Below are positions 39,843 to 49,995 of a stretch of 64,000 bases of DNA, in pieces (positions within the stretch are counted from its first letter, which is position 1; every line of letters begins with the position of its first letter). The translations under genes and the position numbers were made by a program. This stretch comes from an uncultured Shimia sp. (GTDB lineage Bacteria; Pseudomonadota; Alphaproteobacteria; Rhodobacterales; Rhodobacteraceae): the NCBI GenBank assembly GCA_937897325.1, contig CALCOY010000051.1, positions 1 to 64,000 on the forward strand, written 5' to 3'. The notes under the pieces are model-generated. The model was not told the origin of the DNA, did not search any database, and saw only the letters and a list, made by a program, of their open reading frames with translations.

Positions 39843-41192
39843 TCAGGGACAGAAGATGTCGTTGAAGAGTGCGAACAACATCAAAGTTAGAACCAGAGAC
39901 AACCCCACAGCCATCAAGACACGCAACGCGCGGTCGCTTGGCGGCGTTCCTGTGACCGCCTCATACGCATAGAAGACCAAGTGCCCACCATCAAGTGCGG
40001 GGATCGGGAAAAGGTTGAGCAATCCAACCGCGGTGCTGAGAACCGCGATGAACCAAATAAAAGACTGCGCACCCTGGCTGGCCATGGCGCCGGATGTCTG
40101 CGCAATGCCGATAGGTCCCGAGAGATTGCAAGTGCTAATCGCTCCGGTGATCATGTGCCCCAGACCTGAGATTGATCCTTCCACGATACGCCACGTCTGG
40201 GCCATCCCGCCAACCAGAGCCATACCTATACCGGGCGACTCAGTTGCCGGATCAAAGGCGTTTCCGCTTGCGATGCCGATCCGCCATTGACGGGCGAAGC
40301 CGCCGGTTGCCTGCGGTTCATCCACACGGCGCGGCACCAGAGTTTTCTGAAGCTCCTGGCCGTTGCGCCAAACAGTCAGTGCAAGTGCACGACCGTCAGA
40401 GCTTTCTACGGCCTCTTTCAGCTCAGAAAACGCAAAGACGGGCTCACCGTCGATTGCGGTTATGACATCGCCGCGCTCCAGATCGGCGTCCATGGCCGCT
40501 GATTGCGGGCTCAGACGATCTATCAGAGGCGGTTGGATAAAAGGGCCCATGACGTTTGTCTGCAGGCCATCCCGCTCAACCGTGTAGTCAAGATATTCCT
40601 CCGCAGGTAGCGCCGAGATGAAATCGACGTAGGCCGGATCATCCAGTGATGGAACCACCACCCCGTTGATCGCCAAGACCACATCGCCTGCTTGCAGACC
40701 CGATTGTTCCGCCGGAAGCGGCCGTAGTTCCCCGACCGTCAGGGGATCGCGGGCCACCCCGCTTGTGACCACGACGGCGGTGAAAACGATAATGGAAAGT
40801 GCGAAGTTGAATATCGGCCCAGCAGCGACCGTCGCCGCCCGCGCCCAAAGAGGTGCGCCATGCATCGTCCGCCTCAGCGCAGTTGGATCATTAGCCGCTG
40901 CTTCCATCTGCTGTTCGTCTTTGCCGGAGGCTGCATTGGCATCACCGGCAAATTTCACGTATCCGCCAAACGGCAAGGCAGCAATCTGCCAACGCGTCCC
41001 GCGCTTATCAACACTGCTCCACAGGATTGGGCCGAACCCGATCGAGAACACGTCAGCATGTATGCCGGACCAGCGTCCGACGATGTAATGGCCGTATTCA
41101 TGAATCGCAACGATGACGCTAAGCGCCACGATGAATGCCAAAACCGTCCAGATCAGCCCGCCAAATGCGGGGATCAGTGCCAAAAGATCCAA
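39843..41192 (-). CDS. rseP: RIP zinc metalloprotease RseP
   Basis: RseP is the inner membrane site-2 protease that cuts anti-sigma factors and clears signal peptide remnants. The 449-residue protein has the zinc motif VAIHEYGHYIVGRWSG (HExxH at 31-35) in the first helix, two PDZ domains (starting about LQAGDVVLAINGV and ERGDVITAIDGEPV), and the C-terminal LDG motif FPIPALDGGHLVFYAYEAV. It follows dxr by four bases in the usual isoprenoid/envelope cluster. Confidence 0.96.
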   Translation of the reverse strand: MDLLALIPAFGGLIWTVLAFIVALSVIVAIHEYGHYIVGRWSGIHADVFSIGFGPILWSSVDKRGTRWQIAALPFGGYVKFAGDANAASGKDEQQMEAAANDPTALRRTMHGAPLWARAATVAAGPIFNFALSIIVFTAVVVTSGVARDPLTVGELRPLPAEQSGLQAGDVVLAINGVVVPSLDDPAYVDFISALPAEEYLDYTVERDGLQTNVMGPFIQPPLIDRLSPQSAAMDADLERGDVITAIDGEPVFAFSELKEAVESSDGRALALTVWRNGQELQKTLVPRRVDEPQATGGFARQWRIGIASGNAFDPATESPGIGMALVGGMAQTWRIVEGSISGLGHMITGAISTCNLSGPIGIAQTSGAMASQGAQSFIWFIAVLSTAVGLLNLFPIPALDGGHLVFYAYEAVTGTPPSDRALRVLMAVGLSLVLTLMLFALFNDIFCP

Positions 41193-41196
41193 ATGT

Positions 41197-42369
41197 CTAT
41201 CCTGCTCTTTTTTCGATCAGGGCGCGTGCTGCATGACGAGCCACATGGTCTGCTTGTTCGACGTTATCAAGGGTCATTTTGGCATCAATATGACTCGGAT
41301 TGATGCTATTGAGCACTTCTTCGACAACTTCCGCCATTTTTGGAAAGCCGATCCGTCCATCGATAAAACCATCCAAAGCGCATTCTTTCGCCGCATTGAA
41401 GACGGCGCCCGAAAGGCCTCCCCGATCCATGACATCGCGGGCCAGGCGCAGAGCGGGCCACCTTTTTTCGTCCGGCACGCGAAAATTGAGCTGACCAATG
41501 GCTGCAAGATCCAGACGCTCTACTGGCAATTGCTTCCGCTTCGGCCAATTCAGCGCAAATCCGATCGCATGACGCATGTCATGCGGTCCAACATGCGCCA
41601 TTAAGGCGCCGTCACGAAAACCCACGAACGCGTGGATCAGCGATTCCGGGTGCACCACGGCCTCGATCTGATCTGATGAAACGCCAAAGAACTCCTTAGT
41701 CTCAATTAGTTCCAATGCCTTGTTGAACATCGATGCGCTGTCGATTGTAATCCTTTGCCCCATGCTCCAATTCGGGTGTGAGGCGGCTTGTTCTGGCGTG
41801 GCCTGCGCGAGCTTTTCAATCGGCCAATCCCGGAATGCCCCCCCACTGGCCGTGATGATGATGCGTTCGACGCTTTCGATGTCTTCGCCAACAAGACTTT
41901 GGAATACTGCCGAATGTTCACTGTCTACTGGCAAGATACACGCGTCGTTCTTGCGCGCTGTCTCAAGCAGCAGACCACCTGCACATACCAAAGACTCCTT
42001 GTTAGCGAGCGCGAGGGTCGTTCCGGCCTCAAGCGCGGCGAGGCCAGGCGCCAGTCCGGCCGCGCCAACAATCGCAGACATTACCCAATCCGCAGACCGC
42101 GTCGCCGCTTCGACAATTGCGGTTTGTCCGGCCCCAGCTTCGACATCGGAACCCGCCAGCGCCGACTTGAGATCCGGCAAGAGGTCTTGATGGGCCGTAA
42201 CTGCGACCTCCGCCTGCAGATCGATCGCGTCGCAGGCCAATTGCGAAATATTGCTTGCCCCAGTCAACGCAACGACGTCGAAGGCTTTGCTGTCACGACG
42301 GATGAGATCAATTGTATTCTGACCGATTGACCCTGTCGCACCCAAAATGCTGATGCGCCGCCGTGTCAT
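41197..42369 (-). CDS. dxr: 1-deoxy-D-xylulose 5-phosphate reductoisomerase
   Basis: Dxr makes 2-C-methyl-D-erythritol 4-phosphate, the first committed step of the non-mevalonate isoprenoid pathway. The 390-residue NADPH enzyme has ISILGATGSIGQNTIDLIRR, LANKESLVCAGGLL, the metal/substrate site LPVDSEHSAVFQSL and the loop ITASGGAFRDWP, and WSMGQRITIDSASMFNKALE. It overlaps cdsA by four bases (ATGA), linking supply of undecaprenyl precursor with phospholipid synthesis. Confidence 0.97.
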   Translation of the reverse strand: MTRRRISILGATGSIGQNTIDLIRRDSKAFDVVALTGASNISQLACDAIDLQAEVAVTAHQDLLPDLKSALAGSDVEAGAGQTAIVEAATRSADWVMSAIVGAAGLAPGLAALEAGTTLALANKESLVCAGGLLLETARKNDACILPVDSEHSAVFQSLVGEDIESVERIIITASGGAFRDWPIEKLAQATPEQAASHPNWSMGQRITIDSASMFNKALELIETKEFFGVSSDQIEAVVHPESLIHAFVGFRDGALMAHVGPHDMRHAIGFALNWPKRKQLPVERLDLAAIGQLNFRVPDEKRWPALRLARDVMDRGGLSGAVFNAAKECALDGFIDGRIGFPKMAEVVEEVLNSINPSHIDAKMTLDNVEQADHVARHAARALIEKRAG

Positions 42370-43157
42370 GACACGCCAGGCGGAAAGCCGAGGTACTTCA
42401 ATGGCAGCATCATAAGGGCTGCACCCATGAACCCGTCGAACCGGTCAAACACGCCGCCATGGCCCGGTATCAACATGCTTGAATCTTTCACCCCCATCTT
42501 TCGCTTCACCGCGCTTTCCGCAATGTCACCCATCTGCGAGGCAAAAGACAAAACGAAAGAGATCGAGACAATCAGCAGCATCGCGCCTGAGTTATAGGCA
42601 AACACTGCGCCCACCAATCCGCCAGCGATCCATCCGGCGCTTGTGCCCGCCCAGGTCTTTTTGGGGCTTACAGTCGGCCAAAACTTCGGGCCACCAATCA
42701 AGCGCCCGGCAAAGTAACCAGCGACATCTGTTGCCACCACCAATGAAATCAGCCAGACCATCCACGAAAGGCCCAAACCGTCCCTCACGAAGATCATTGA
42801 AAAGCCTGACAGACAAATCATCACCGAAAAAGTGACGAAAAGCGCTCTGTTCTGGTCCAGAACAAAACCGCCCATTGCGGCTGGGACCAGCAGGATCAGG
42901 AAACCCAACAGAAAAGGTACCTCGATCGCAATCAGTATCGAAACCCCGGTGAAAATGCCGAGGTTCCAGGATCGCTTCAGATTGGTGGGTGACACCATGC
43001 GAGTCAGTTCCCAGCACATCAGGCCGCAGATAATTGCAACAAAAACGTGGAAGATATCGCCGCCTGACCAGATGCCCCAGATGCCGAGCAGAACCATGAC
43101 AAGGGCCGATCCAATCCGTGTTGCAAGATCAGACCATCTGCCGGTCGTGGACCTCAC
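42366..43157 (-). CDS. cdsA: Phosphatidate cytidylyltransferase
   Basis: CdsA converts phosphatidic acid and CTP to CDP-diacylglycerol for phospholipid synthesis. The 263-residue protein has seven to eight membrane helices and the C-terminal family signature SQMGDIAESAVKRKMGVKDS followed by PGHGGVFDRFDGFMGAAL. Its start overlaps the uppS stop by four bases and its stop overlaps dxr. Confidence 0.96.
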   Translation of the reverse strand: MRSTTGRWSDLATRIGSALVMVLLGIWGIWSGGDIFHVFVAIICGLMCWELTRMVSPTNLKRSWNLGIFTGVSILIAIEVPFLLGFLILLVPAAMGGFVLDQNRALFVTFSVMICLSGFSMIFVRDGLGLSWMVWLISLVVATDVAGYFAGRLIGGPKFWPTVSPKKTWAGTSAGWIAGGLVGAVFAYNSGAMLLIVSISFVLSFASQMGDIAESAVKRKMGVKDSSMLIPGHGGVFDRFDGFMGAALMMLPLKYLGFPPGVS

Positions 43158-43924
43158 ACGGTGACCCCACCGAAGCGCCGCTCACGGCCACCATACGCTT
43201 CACAAAGCCGCGTGAATTCATCTGCCGAAAAGTCAGGCCAAAGCGTGTCAATGAATTCGTATTCCGCATAAGCGGACTGCCATAGAAGAAAGTTGGAGAT
43301 CCGCGCCTCTCCGCTTGTACGAATGACAAGGTCTGGATCCGGTAAAACGCAGGTATCCAAATACTTTGGCAGCGTTTCTTGATCTACCTTGGCGGGATCC
43401 AGAATGCCTTTTGCCACGTCTTCAGCCAGCCGCTGGGTTGCACGCGCCACCTCATCCCGTCCGCCGTAGTTAAGCGCGATTGTCAGATGAACGACGTCAT
43501 TGTTTTCGGTCAGTTGCTCAAGCTCGTCCATGAGCTTGACCAGCTTGTCATCAAGCCGGACGCGATCCCCAATAAACCGCACGCGTACCCCAAATTCCTT
43601 GAGCGCACGCGCCTCTTTCGTGATGTAGCGTCGGAAAAGGCTCATCAGCCCTGCAACCTCAGTCTGGGTCCGCTTCCAGTTTTCGGTCGAGAATGCGAAA
43701 ATCGTCAGATAACCGACACCGATTTCCGGGCACCGTTCAACAACCTCACGCACACGCCGGGCACCGGCATGATGCCCAAATAGGCGCGGCCTGCCCCGCT
43801 GCGTCGCCCAACGCCCGTTGCCATCCATGATGATGGCCACATGGCGTGGTCCGGTATGTCGCATCGTGTCCGGGATGATATTCTCCGTTGACTTGTCGCC
43901 CGATGCGACCTGCGGCCCTATCAT
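43154..43924 (-). CDS. uppS: Undecaprenyl diphosphate synthase
   Basis: UppS extends farnesyl diphosphate to the C55 lipid carrier for peptidoglycan and O-antigen synthesis. The 256-residue cis-prenyltransferase shows VAIIMDGNGRWATQRG (catalytic Asp34), YLTIFAFSTENWKR, LTIALNYGGRDEVARA, and the end DLVIRTSGEARISNFLLWQ with EFIDTLWPDFS. AAGG precedes ATG 43924. Met21 (43864) would also be a possible start. It follows frr by five bases. Confidence 0.97.
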   Translation of the reverse strand: MIGPQVASGDKSTENIIPDTMRHTGPRHVAIIMDGNGRWATQRGRPRLFGHHAGARRVREVVERCPEIGVGYLTIFAFSTENWKRTQTEVAGLMSLFRRYITKEARALKEFGVRVRFIGDRVRLDDKLVKLMDELEQLTENNDVVHLTIALNYGGRDEVARATQRLAEDVAKGILDPAKVDQETLPKYLDTCVLPDPDLVIRTSGEARISNFLLWQSAYAEYEFIDTLWPDFSADEFTRLCEAYGGRERRFGGVTV

Positions 43925-43929
43925 GCGCC

Positions 43930-44490
43930 TTATACCTGCATGATCTCGGATTGTTTTGTTTCCAGCGCGCTGTCAACGAGTTTGATGTAGTTGTCGGTCA
44001 TCTCTTGGACCGCGTTTTCCCAGAACTTCTGGTCATCGTCCGACATCCCGTCCTTGGCTTTCTTTATCTGATCCATCCCGTCACGGCGCACGTTGCGCAC
44101 TGCGACACGCGCGCTTTCGGCATATTGCCCGGCGACTTTGCCCAATTCGCGGCGGCGCTCTTCGTTCAATTCAGGAATGGGCAGCATAATGATCGTGCCG
44201 TTGAGCTGAGGGTTGATCCCAAGGCCAGATTCGCGAATGGCCTTTTCCACCGCATTGACCATAGACTTGTCCCAGACATTGACGGTCACCATGCGCGGTT
44301 CGGGCACATTCACCGTACCGACCTGATTGACCGGCGTTTTCTGGCCATAAGCCTCGACCATGACAGGTTCGAGCATCGAAGCAGACGCGCGGCCCGTCCT
44401 CAGGGACGCAAACTCGGTTCTCAGCGCATTCATTGCGCCTTCCATACGCCGCTCAATATCGTCGGTGTCGAGCATGAAATCGTCTGACAT
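43930..44490 (-). CDS. frr: Ribosome recycling factor
   Basis: RRF dissociates post-termination ribosomes with EF-G. The 186-residue product is full length, with the N-terminal [20 protein letters not shown], the hinge and domain [17 protein letters not shown], and the conserved [18 protein letters not shown] and [16 protein letters not shown]. It lies 174 bp downstream of pyrH on the same strand, so it may have its own promoter; the usual rpsB and tsf genes are not adjacent. Confidence 0.97.
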   Translation of the reverse strand: MSDDFMLDTDDIERRMEGAMNALRTEFASLRTGRASASMLEPVMVEAYGQKTPVNQVGTVNVPEPRMVTVNVWDKSMVNAVEKAIRESGLGINPQLNGTIIMLPIPELNEERRRELGKVAGQYAESARVAVRNVRRDGMDQIKKAKDGMSDDDQKFWENAVQEMTDNYIKLVDSALETKQSEIMQV

Positions 44491-44664
44491 CTGGTCTTCC
44501 TGTCTTTGCGATCAGTCTGTTTTTGGTTTTGACCGGGTATAGATCAAGCGATGTGCAGAAAGCCAGTCGGTTTCGTGCAGAGCATGCACAGGGCAGCCGC
44601 GCAAATCCCAGATTTGGGATCTCAAAGCGATCGGTCAGCGGAAAATGGCCCGATGTGCAACACT

Positions 44665-45387
44665 TTATCCATGCACCCGCGTATAGGTCCCCTGTCCGGC
44701 CAGGATGCCGCGAAAACCACCAGGTTCATCAAGAGAAAACACGATGATTGGCATGTTGTTGTCGCGGGTCAATGCGATGGCCGAGGCGTCCATGACCCCC
44801 AATCGTTTTGCCAGCACATCGTCGAAGCTGATCACATCGAACCGCTTTGCATCATGGTGCTTCTTGGGGTCCTTGTCATAAACACCATCGACCTGTTTGC
44901 CCATGAAAATGGCTTCGCAGGCCATTTCGCTGGCCCGCAGGGCTGCCGCCGTGTCGGTTGTAAAATAGGGGTTGCCCGTGCCCGCTGCGAAGATACAGAC
45001 CCGTTTTTTTTCAAGGTGGCGTACGGCACGGCGGCGAATATAGGGCTCTGCCACCTCGTTCATGGTTATCGCTGAAATGACCCGCGTGTGAATGCCCAGC
45101 CCTTCAAGGGCGGATTGCATGGCAAGCGCATTCATGACTGTGGCCAGCATTCCCATGTAGTCGGCGGTCGTCCGCTCCATCCCCTGTGCGGAGCCCTGCA
45201 GGCCGCGGAAAATGTTTCCCCCACCGATCACCATGCAGATCTCAACCCCCAAATCATGGACCGATTGAACCTCGCGGGCGACCCTTTCGACGGTTGGGGG
45301 ATGCAGACCGAAGCCCTGGTCGCCCATAAGCGCCTCGCCCGAGATTTTCAACATGACCCGCTTGAAGGTCGTTTCCCGTTCGGTCAT
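44665..45387 (-). CDS. pyrH: UMP kinase
   Basis: PyrH phosphorylates UMP to UDP and is an allosteric hexamer. The 240-residue amino-acid-kinase-fold protein has [19 protein letters not shown], the [13 protein letters not shown] loop, [39 protein letters not shown], and the end [17 protein letters not shown]. It is the first gene of the minus-strand envelope block and is divergent from miaA with about 77 bp between. Confidence 0.97.
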   Translation of the reverse strand: MTERETTFKRVMLKISGEALMGDQGFGLHPPTVERVAREVQSVHDLGVEICMVIGGGNIFRGLQGSAQGMERTTADYMGMLATVMNALAMQSALEGLGIHTRVISAITMNEVAEPYIRRRAVRHLEKKRVCIFAAGTGNPYFTTDTAAALRASEMACEAIFMGKQVDGVYDKDPKKHHDAKRFDVISFDDVLAKRLGVMDASAIALTRDNNMPIIVFSLDEPGGFRGILAGQGTYTRVHG

Positions 45388-45464
45388 CGCATGCCCGCCC
45401 CTATGTGGTGATTGGCGGCAACCTGTCTTAAAATGCTTCTCAGTTCAATGCGGAGTGCGCGGAT

Positions 45465-46355
45465 TTGGAGCAGCTTCTGGCCGATGTATCACCTTACCAT
45501 CCCGTGCTGATTGCAGGGCCCACCGCATCCGGCAAATCCGCGCTGGCCATTGCCATTGCCGAAGCGCAGGGCGGTGTGGTGGTCAATGCTGATGCAAGTC
45601 AGGTCTATGCGTGCTGGCGGGTTCTGACGGCCCGACCGACAAAGCTTGACGAAACACGCGCGCCGCACAGACTGTTCGGTCATCTTTCGCATGACGCCCC
45701 CTACTCAACCGGACACTGGCTGAGGGAAGTCGCCCCTTTTCTAAATGAGTCCGACCGCCCCATAATCGTCGGTGGCACGGGGCTTTACCTTTCGGCGCTC
45801 ACCCAAGGGCTCGCTGACATACCCGCCGTGCCTGCCGAGATACGCGCGCGCGCCAACGCACTGACGCATAGCGCGATGCTCGCAGACATATCGACAGCAT
45901 CTGCGGCCCGTGTCGATACAAAGAATCGCGCGCGGGTGCAGCGCGCCTGGGAGGTCGAAGAAGCAACCGGGCGCTCTCTTGCCGACTGGCATAGCGACAC
46001 GCCTGGTCCGCTCTTGCCTCGTGAGAGGGCGACGTGTCTGTTGCTTGACGCGCCAAAGGAATGGCTCACCCCGCGGATAGAATTAAGGTTTGCGCGGATG
46101 CTGGACAACGGCGGACTGGAGGAGGCCGAGGCGATGCGAGACAGCTATGACCCAGCTTTGTTGTCTTGTAAGGCAATCGGCGTAGCCGAAGCTATGGGCG
46201 TGGTCACCGGCACGATGAGCCGCGAGGCAGCCATCACATCGGCCACGATCGCGACACGACAATATGCAAAACGTCAGCGCACCTGGTTCCGGTCTAAGAT
46301 GGCAGATTGGCGATGGGTCGACGGGGCTCGGCTTTCCATGACGATGACCAATTGA
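45465..46355 (+). CDS. miaA: tRNA dimethylallyltransferase
   Basis: MiaA transfers an isoprenyl group from DMAPP to A37 of tRNAs reading U-starting codons. The 296-residue product has the P-loop [52 protein letters not shown]-like [17 protein letters not shown], and the C-terminal [14 protein letters not shown]. The family-typical second Gln/Asp-Met region is slightly changed (DASQVY for DSMQVY). The only suitable start is TTG at 45465, with GGAG nine bases upstream. Confidence 0.93.
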   Translation: MEQLLADVSPYHPVLIAGPTASGKSALAIAIAEAQGGVVVNADASQVYACWRVLTARPTKLDETRAPHRLFGHLSHDAPYSTGHWLREVAPFLNESDRPIIVGGTGLYLSALTQGLADIPAVPAEIRARANALTHSAMLADISTASAARVDTKNRARVQRAWEVEEATGRSLADWHSDTPGPLLPRERATCLLLDAPKEWLTPRIELRFARMLDNGGLEEAEAMRDSYDPALLSCKAIGVAEAMGVVTGTMSREAAITSATIATRQYAKRQRTWFRSKMADWRWVDGARLSMTMTN

Positions 46356-46368
46356 CAATCCGGGACCC

Positions 46369-47190
46369 ATGGGCGCGAAACCGACACGCATATTCAGCTT
46401 CGGCCAGTGGACCGCTGGGGAGGACTGGCGGGTGCAACTGGCCCACGACGCGTCAGACTACACACTTTTGTGGACGACGCGGGGACAGGGGCGGATCCTG
46501 TTAAATGGCGCTCAGGCCGGTCTCGGCACGCACAACGCCATTGCGATTCCGCCAAACGAAGTTTTCGCATTCGACCCGGGCCGCCAGGGGATCGGCTTTG
46601 TAGCGCTCGTGGCAGCGGATCATGGATTTGCCCTGCCCGAAAAACCGCGCCATCTGCGCATTCGCGAGACCGGCGCAATCAGCGAAATGACGGTTCTCTT
46701 CGAAACGGCGATGCGGGAATTCAGTACTGGACGCCCCCTCGCGCAATCTGCGCTCGACGCGCATATGACGCTTGTATCGGTCTGGTGGCAACGTCAGATC
46801 GCACTGCCCGATCATTTGCCCACCGCGCCCAATGCGGCGGCCCGGCTTGCGCAGCGTCTGACCAGCCTGATGGCGCAGCCTGAGAACTTGGGGCTGAACG
46901 TGGCGGATTATGCAACGCGGCTGAGCGTCACGCCGACCCATCTGTCACGCGCATGCAAGGCCTCTACCGGGCGAACGGCGGCGGATCTCATTGCGGAATA
47001 CAACCTTCATTCCGCGCGGCGCGCCCTAACGGAAACCGACGCATCCGTTCAGGACATCGCACGGCATCTCGGTTTTGGATCTGCGGCTTATTTCACCCGT
47101 TTCGTTCAAACCAAAACGGGCCAGACCCCCACACATTTGCGCAAAACTGCGGCAAAGGCGGCGCGGTCAGCTCTTTCGCCGCGCGCATAA
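46369..47190 (+). CDS. AraC-family transcriptional regulator
   Basis: The 273-residue protein has an N-terminal cupin-like effector domain (about 10-120, with TRGQGRILLNG and HNAIAIPPNEVFAF) and a C-terminal double helix-turn-helix of AraC type (about 165-260: LNVADYATRLSVTPTHLSRA, and SVQDIARHLGFGSAAYFTRF with QTKTGQTPTHLRK). The gene begins 13 bases after miaA, so they may be co-transcribed, while the peptide transporter starts 293 bp downstream and is a possible target. Effector unknown. Confidence 0.9.
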   Translation: MGAKPTRIFSFGQWTAGEDWRVQLAHDASDYTLLWTTRGQGRILLNGAQAGLGTHNAIAIPPNEVFAFDPGRQGIGFVALVAADHGFALPEKPRHLRIRETGAISEMTVLFETAMREFSTGRPLAQSALDAHMTLVSVWWQRQIALPDHLPTAPNAAARLAQRLTSLMAQPENLGLNVADYATRLSVTPTHLSRACKASTGRTAADLIAEYNLHSARRALTETDASVQDIARHLGFGSAAYFTRFVQTKTGQTPTHLRKTAAKAARSALSPRA

Positions 47191-47277
47191 ACCAATTGCA
47201 AAAACCGAAAATCACCAAAATTTTTGCAACACAACATTGACCTGCGGTTTGATCTGTTGCCTCATGCTTTCAGGGGA

Positions 47278-47379
47278 ATGATCGCGGCACCGGCAAAAAT
47301 TAAGCCTGAACTAAGGCAACTAGACAAGCAAGCCCGGACGGCGCGAAAGCTAGCAAAGAGGATCCAGCGCAAAGCCTGA
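47278..47379 (+). CDS. Possible 33-residue basic peptide
   Basis: In the 293-bp gap between the AraC gene and the transporter, an ATG at 47278 opens a short frame encoding an Arg/Lys-rich, probably helical peptide (MIAAPAKIKPELRQLDKQAR, then TARKLAKRIQRKA). AGGGG lies only two bases before the ATG, closer than usual. No family is recognised. It may be chance; it is listed because it lies where a substrate-binding protein gene would be expected. Confidence 0.25.
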   Translation: MIAAPAKIKPELRQLDKQARTARKLAKRIQRKA

Positions 47380-47483
47380 CCGTCATTGGCGGCCAAACAG
47401 CGAAGGCGACAGGAGCAAAAGACACCTGAGCCGAAATCAACAGCAGGGCAAACCTGCCTGACCTCATCCAACAGGGGCGCAGC

Positions 47484-48530
47484 ATGGGACTATTCATACT
47501 CAGACGCTTGGGTTTGATGCTTTTGACCGCATTATGCCTGACGTTCATCGTCTTTTTCTTGACCAACCTTTACCCAAACCTGGAGAAGCTGGCAAAGACA
47601 CAGGGCAATTTCCGTATGTCGGAAGAAGCGGTGGAAAGCTGGCTTGGCGATCGCGGCTATACCGACAACATGTTCGTTAAATATGGGCGCTGGTTGGGCG
47701 TCGCGCCCGGCTGGGTAACGGAGAAAGAAGATGGCACCGTCACGGGCCAGTGCTTTGCGGAAAATGCTCTGGAAGACAGTCGGGACAGGTATTGCGGCGT
47801 CCTGCAGGGGGACTGGGGCAGATCGCTTGTCTTCAAGGATGATGTGGCCAGCCTGATTTCCACGCGCCTTGCGGCGACGGGCAAGCTGATGGGCTTTGTT
47901 CTTCTGGTTATGGTACCCATGGCCCTGATCGTTGGGGTCCTTGCCGGAATGCGCGAAGGATCGGGGCTCGATCGGTCGTTATCGACATTCTCGATCACCA
48001 CAACAGCAACCCCGGAATACGTCTCGGGTGTCATATTTGTTGCGATCTTCGCCTCATCCGCTTTCGGGCTGAAATGGTTCAAAGGCTCAGCAACGCAAGC
48101 CATCGAGAACGCAACGTTCGAAAATTTCTTCCTGCCTGTCATCACGATCGCCCTTTACGGCATGGGATACATCGCGCGGATGACCCGCGCGAGCATGACC
48201 GAGGTGATGACAGCGCAATACATCCGCACAGCCCGGCTGAAAGGCGTGAGCTTTCCGAACATCGTTCTGAAGCACGCCTTGCGAAACGCACTTATAGCGC
48301 CGTTCACGGTGATCATGCTACAGATCCCGTGGCTTTTGAACGGCGTGGTGATCGTCGAAACCCTGTTCAACTACAAGGGGTTTGGCTGGTTGCTGGTTCA
48401 GGCGGCAAGCAACAACGACATCCAACTTTTGCTGGCCGTGTCGGTTGTGTCAGTGGTCGTCGTACTGATAACCCAGCTGATCTCGGACATCGGCTATGTC
48501 TATCTCAACCCGCGCATTCGGATTTCGTAA
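47484..48530 (+). CDS. Peptide-type ABC transporter permease (DppB/OppB-like)
   Basis: The 348-residue inner membrane protein is a first permease of the oligopeptide/dipeptide ABC class. Helix 1 is at residues 10-30 (LMLLTALCLTFIVFFLTNLY), a periplasmic region of about 90 residues follows, then five helices. The coupling segment is YIRTARLKGVSFPNIVLKHA with the EAA-type loop before LRNALIAPF. It is followed 13 bases later by a second permease gene and then a fused ATPase. No substrate-binding protein gene lies near. Confidence 0.9.
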   Translation: MGLFILRRLGLMLLTALCLTFIVFFLTNLYPNLEKLAKTQGNFRMSEEAVESWLGDRGYTDNMFVKYGRWLGVAPGWVTEKEDGTVTGQCFAENALEDSRDRYCGVLQGDWGRSLVFKDDVASLISTRLAATGKLMGFVLLVMVPMALIVGVLAGMREGSGLDRSLSTFSITTTATPEYVSGVIFVAIFASSAFGLKWFKGSATQAIENATFENFFLPVITIALYGMGYIARMTRASMTEVMTAQYIRTARLKGVSFPNIVLKHALRNALIAPFTVIMLQIPWLLNGVVIVETLFNYKGFGWLLVQAASNNDIQLLLAVSVVSVVVVLITQLISDIGYVYLNPRIRIS

Positions 48531-48542
48531 GGGAGGCTGATC

Positions 48543-49991
48543 ATGGAACCTTTGACATGGACTGGCCCCCTTGGTGCCTATCTTGATACGATAACGCTTG
48601 CCCTTGCAGCAGCCTTTTTCGTCGCGGTTCTGGCGATGATCGCCTTGAACGCGGCTGGCGCGACGGGCCGTGTTGTCACCAATCCAGACGGAACGCTGAG
48701 CACATCCGGCAGCCCTTACGATCTGTTGGCGAGCGCTGTGAAGTGGATTGGCGTTGCGCTGATCGGTCTGGTGCTTGCCTATTTCGTGGTCGGTGTTTTC
48801 GGCGGACCGGATGCAGGCGGGATCGTCGGTGCATTGAGCCAACGGATGACGCCCGTCTGGATTGCGTTGCTGCTGACATTTGCTATTTCCATCGGCTTCA
48901 AACGTAAGCTGGGCCTATATGGAAAGCTCTTCGATTCCACTGTCGGCATGATCGGTTTTGCGCTCGTGATGTTCTGGGTATTCACCGGTGTCTTTGGTGC
49001 ACTTGACATGATCATCACGCATGACCCGCTCAGCCAGGTGTCGGGCATGAAAAACAAGGTGCCGGGCACACCTCTGAGCGGGGCGGAGGAAGGGGATTAC
49101 CAATGGTACCTTCTGGGGGGGGACAACCTCGCCCGAGATGTGTTCAGCCGAGTGGTCAAAGGGGCTTGGGTGGTTGTTCAAATTGCCCCCTTGGCGACAC
49201 TCTTTGCGTTTATGGTGGGCATCACTCTGGGACTTCCTGCGGGATTCTATGCCGGTAAGCTCGACACTGTTCTGTCCTTTATCGCAAACCTGATCCTCGC
49301 CTTCCCGGTAATTCTGCTATTCTATCTGCTGGTCACGCCCGAAATCGTGGCGACGGGGCTGCCAAACTACATGGCGGCAGTTCTGTTCATCTTTCCCCTG
49401 ATCTTTGTGGGTGTCCTCCTGAATGCGCGCTACTACACACAACCATCGATCCGAACACCTTTGCTGCTTGTGGTCTTGGGCTTCTTGGGCTGGATCTATC
49501 TGTCGCTGATCTCGGCCAGCGGGACAAAGATCAACATACTGCCCGCCTCGCTTGATCTGTTCGACATTCCGGGCGGCATTTTGGTGGTGTTTGTGTCGGT
49601 CGTTTTTGTGAATGCGCCGACGGTCTTTCGGATCGTGCGGGGCTTGGCGCTCGATATCAAGACTCGGGACTATGTGGCGGCGGCCCAAACGCGGGGCGAA
49701 GGTCCCTGGTACATCATGCTCTGGGAAATCCTGCCGAATGCGCGAGGGCCGCTAATCGTCGATTTCTGCCTTCGGATCGGCTACACGACGATACTCCTGG
49801 GCACACTTGGCTTTTTTGGCCTTGGGCTGCCGCCCGAAAGCCCGGATTGGGGGACCACAATCAATGACGGGCGTCGGCTTTTGTCGATTTATCCGCATGC
49901 CGCGCTGGTACCGGCGCTTGCGCTTCTGACGCTCGTGCTCGGGTTGAACCTGCTCGCTGATGGCTTGCGGGAGGAATCGCTGAAAGACTGA
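48543..49991 (+). CDS. Peptide-type ABC transporter permease (DppC/OppC-like), extended
   Basis: The 482-residue protein is the second permease; it is longer than the usual 290-320 residues because of about 150 N-terminal residues with three or four extra helices (for example about residues 13-38, 65-85 and 100-118), and extra helices in the middle (about 285-330). The standard coupling region is YVAAAQTRGEGPWYIMLWEI with LPNARGPLIVDF. The ending LGFFGLGLPPESPDWG is typical of OppC/DppC. Stop is followed directly by a G10/C7 hairpin before the ATPase gene. Confidence 0.9.
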   Translation: MEPLTWTGPLGAYLDTITLALAAAFFVAVLAMIALNAAGATGRVVTNPDGTLSTSGSPYDLLASAVKWIGVALIGLVLAYFVVGVFGGPDAGGIVGALSQRMTPVWIALLLTFAISIGFKRKLGLYGKLFDSTVGMIGFALVMFWVFTGVFGALDMIITHDPLSQVSGMKNKVPGTPLSGAEEGDYQWYLLGGDNLARDVFSRVVKGAWVVVQIAPLATLFAFMVGITLGLPAGFYAGKLDTVLSFIANLILAFPVILLFYLLVTPEIVATGLPNYMAAVLFIFPLIFVGVLLNARYYTQPSIRTPLLLVVLGFLGWIYLSLISASGTKINILPASLDLFDIPGGILVVFVSVVFVNAPTVFRIVRGLALDIKTRDYVAAAQTRGEGPWYIMLWEILPNARGPLIVDFCLRIGYTTILLGTLGFFGLGLPPESPDWGTTINDGRRLLSIYPHAALVPALALLTLVLGLNLLADGLREESLKD

Positions 49992-49995
49992 TGTC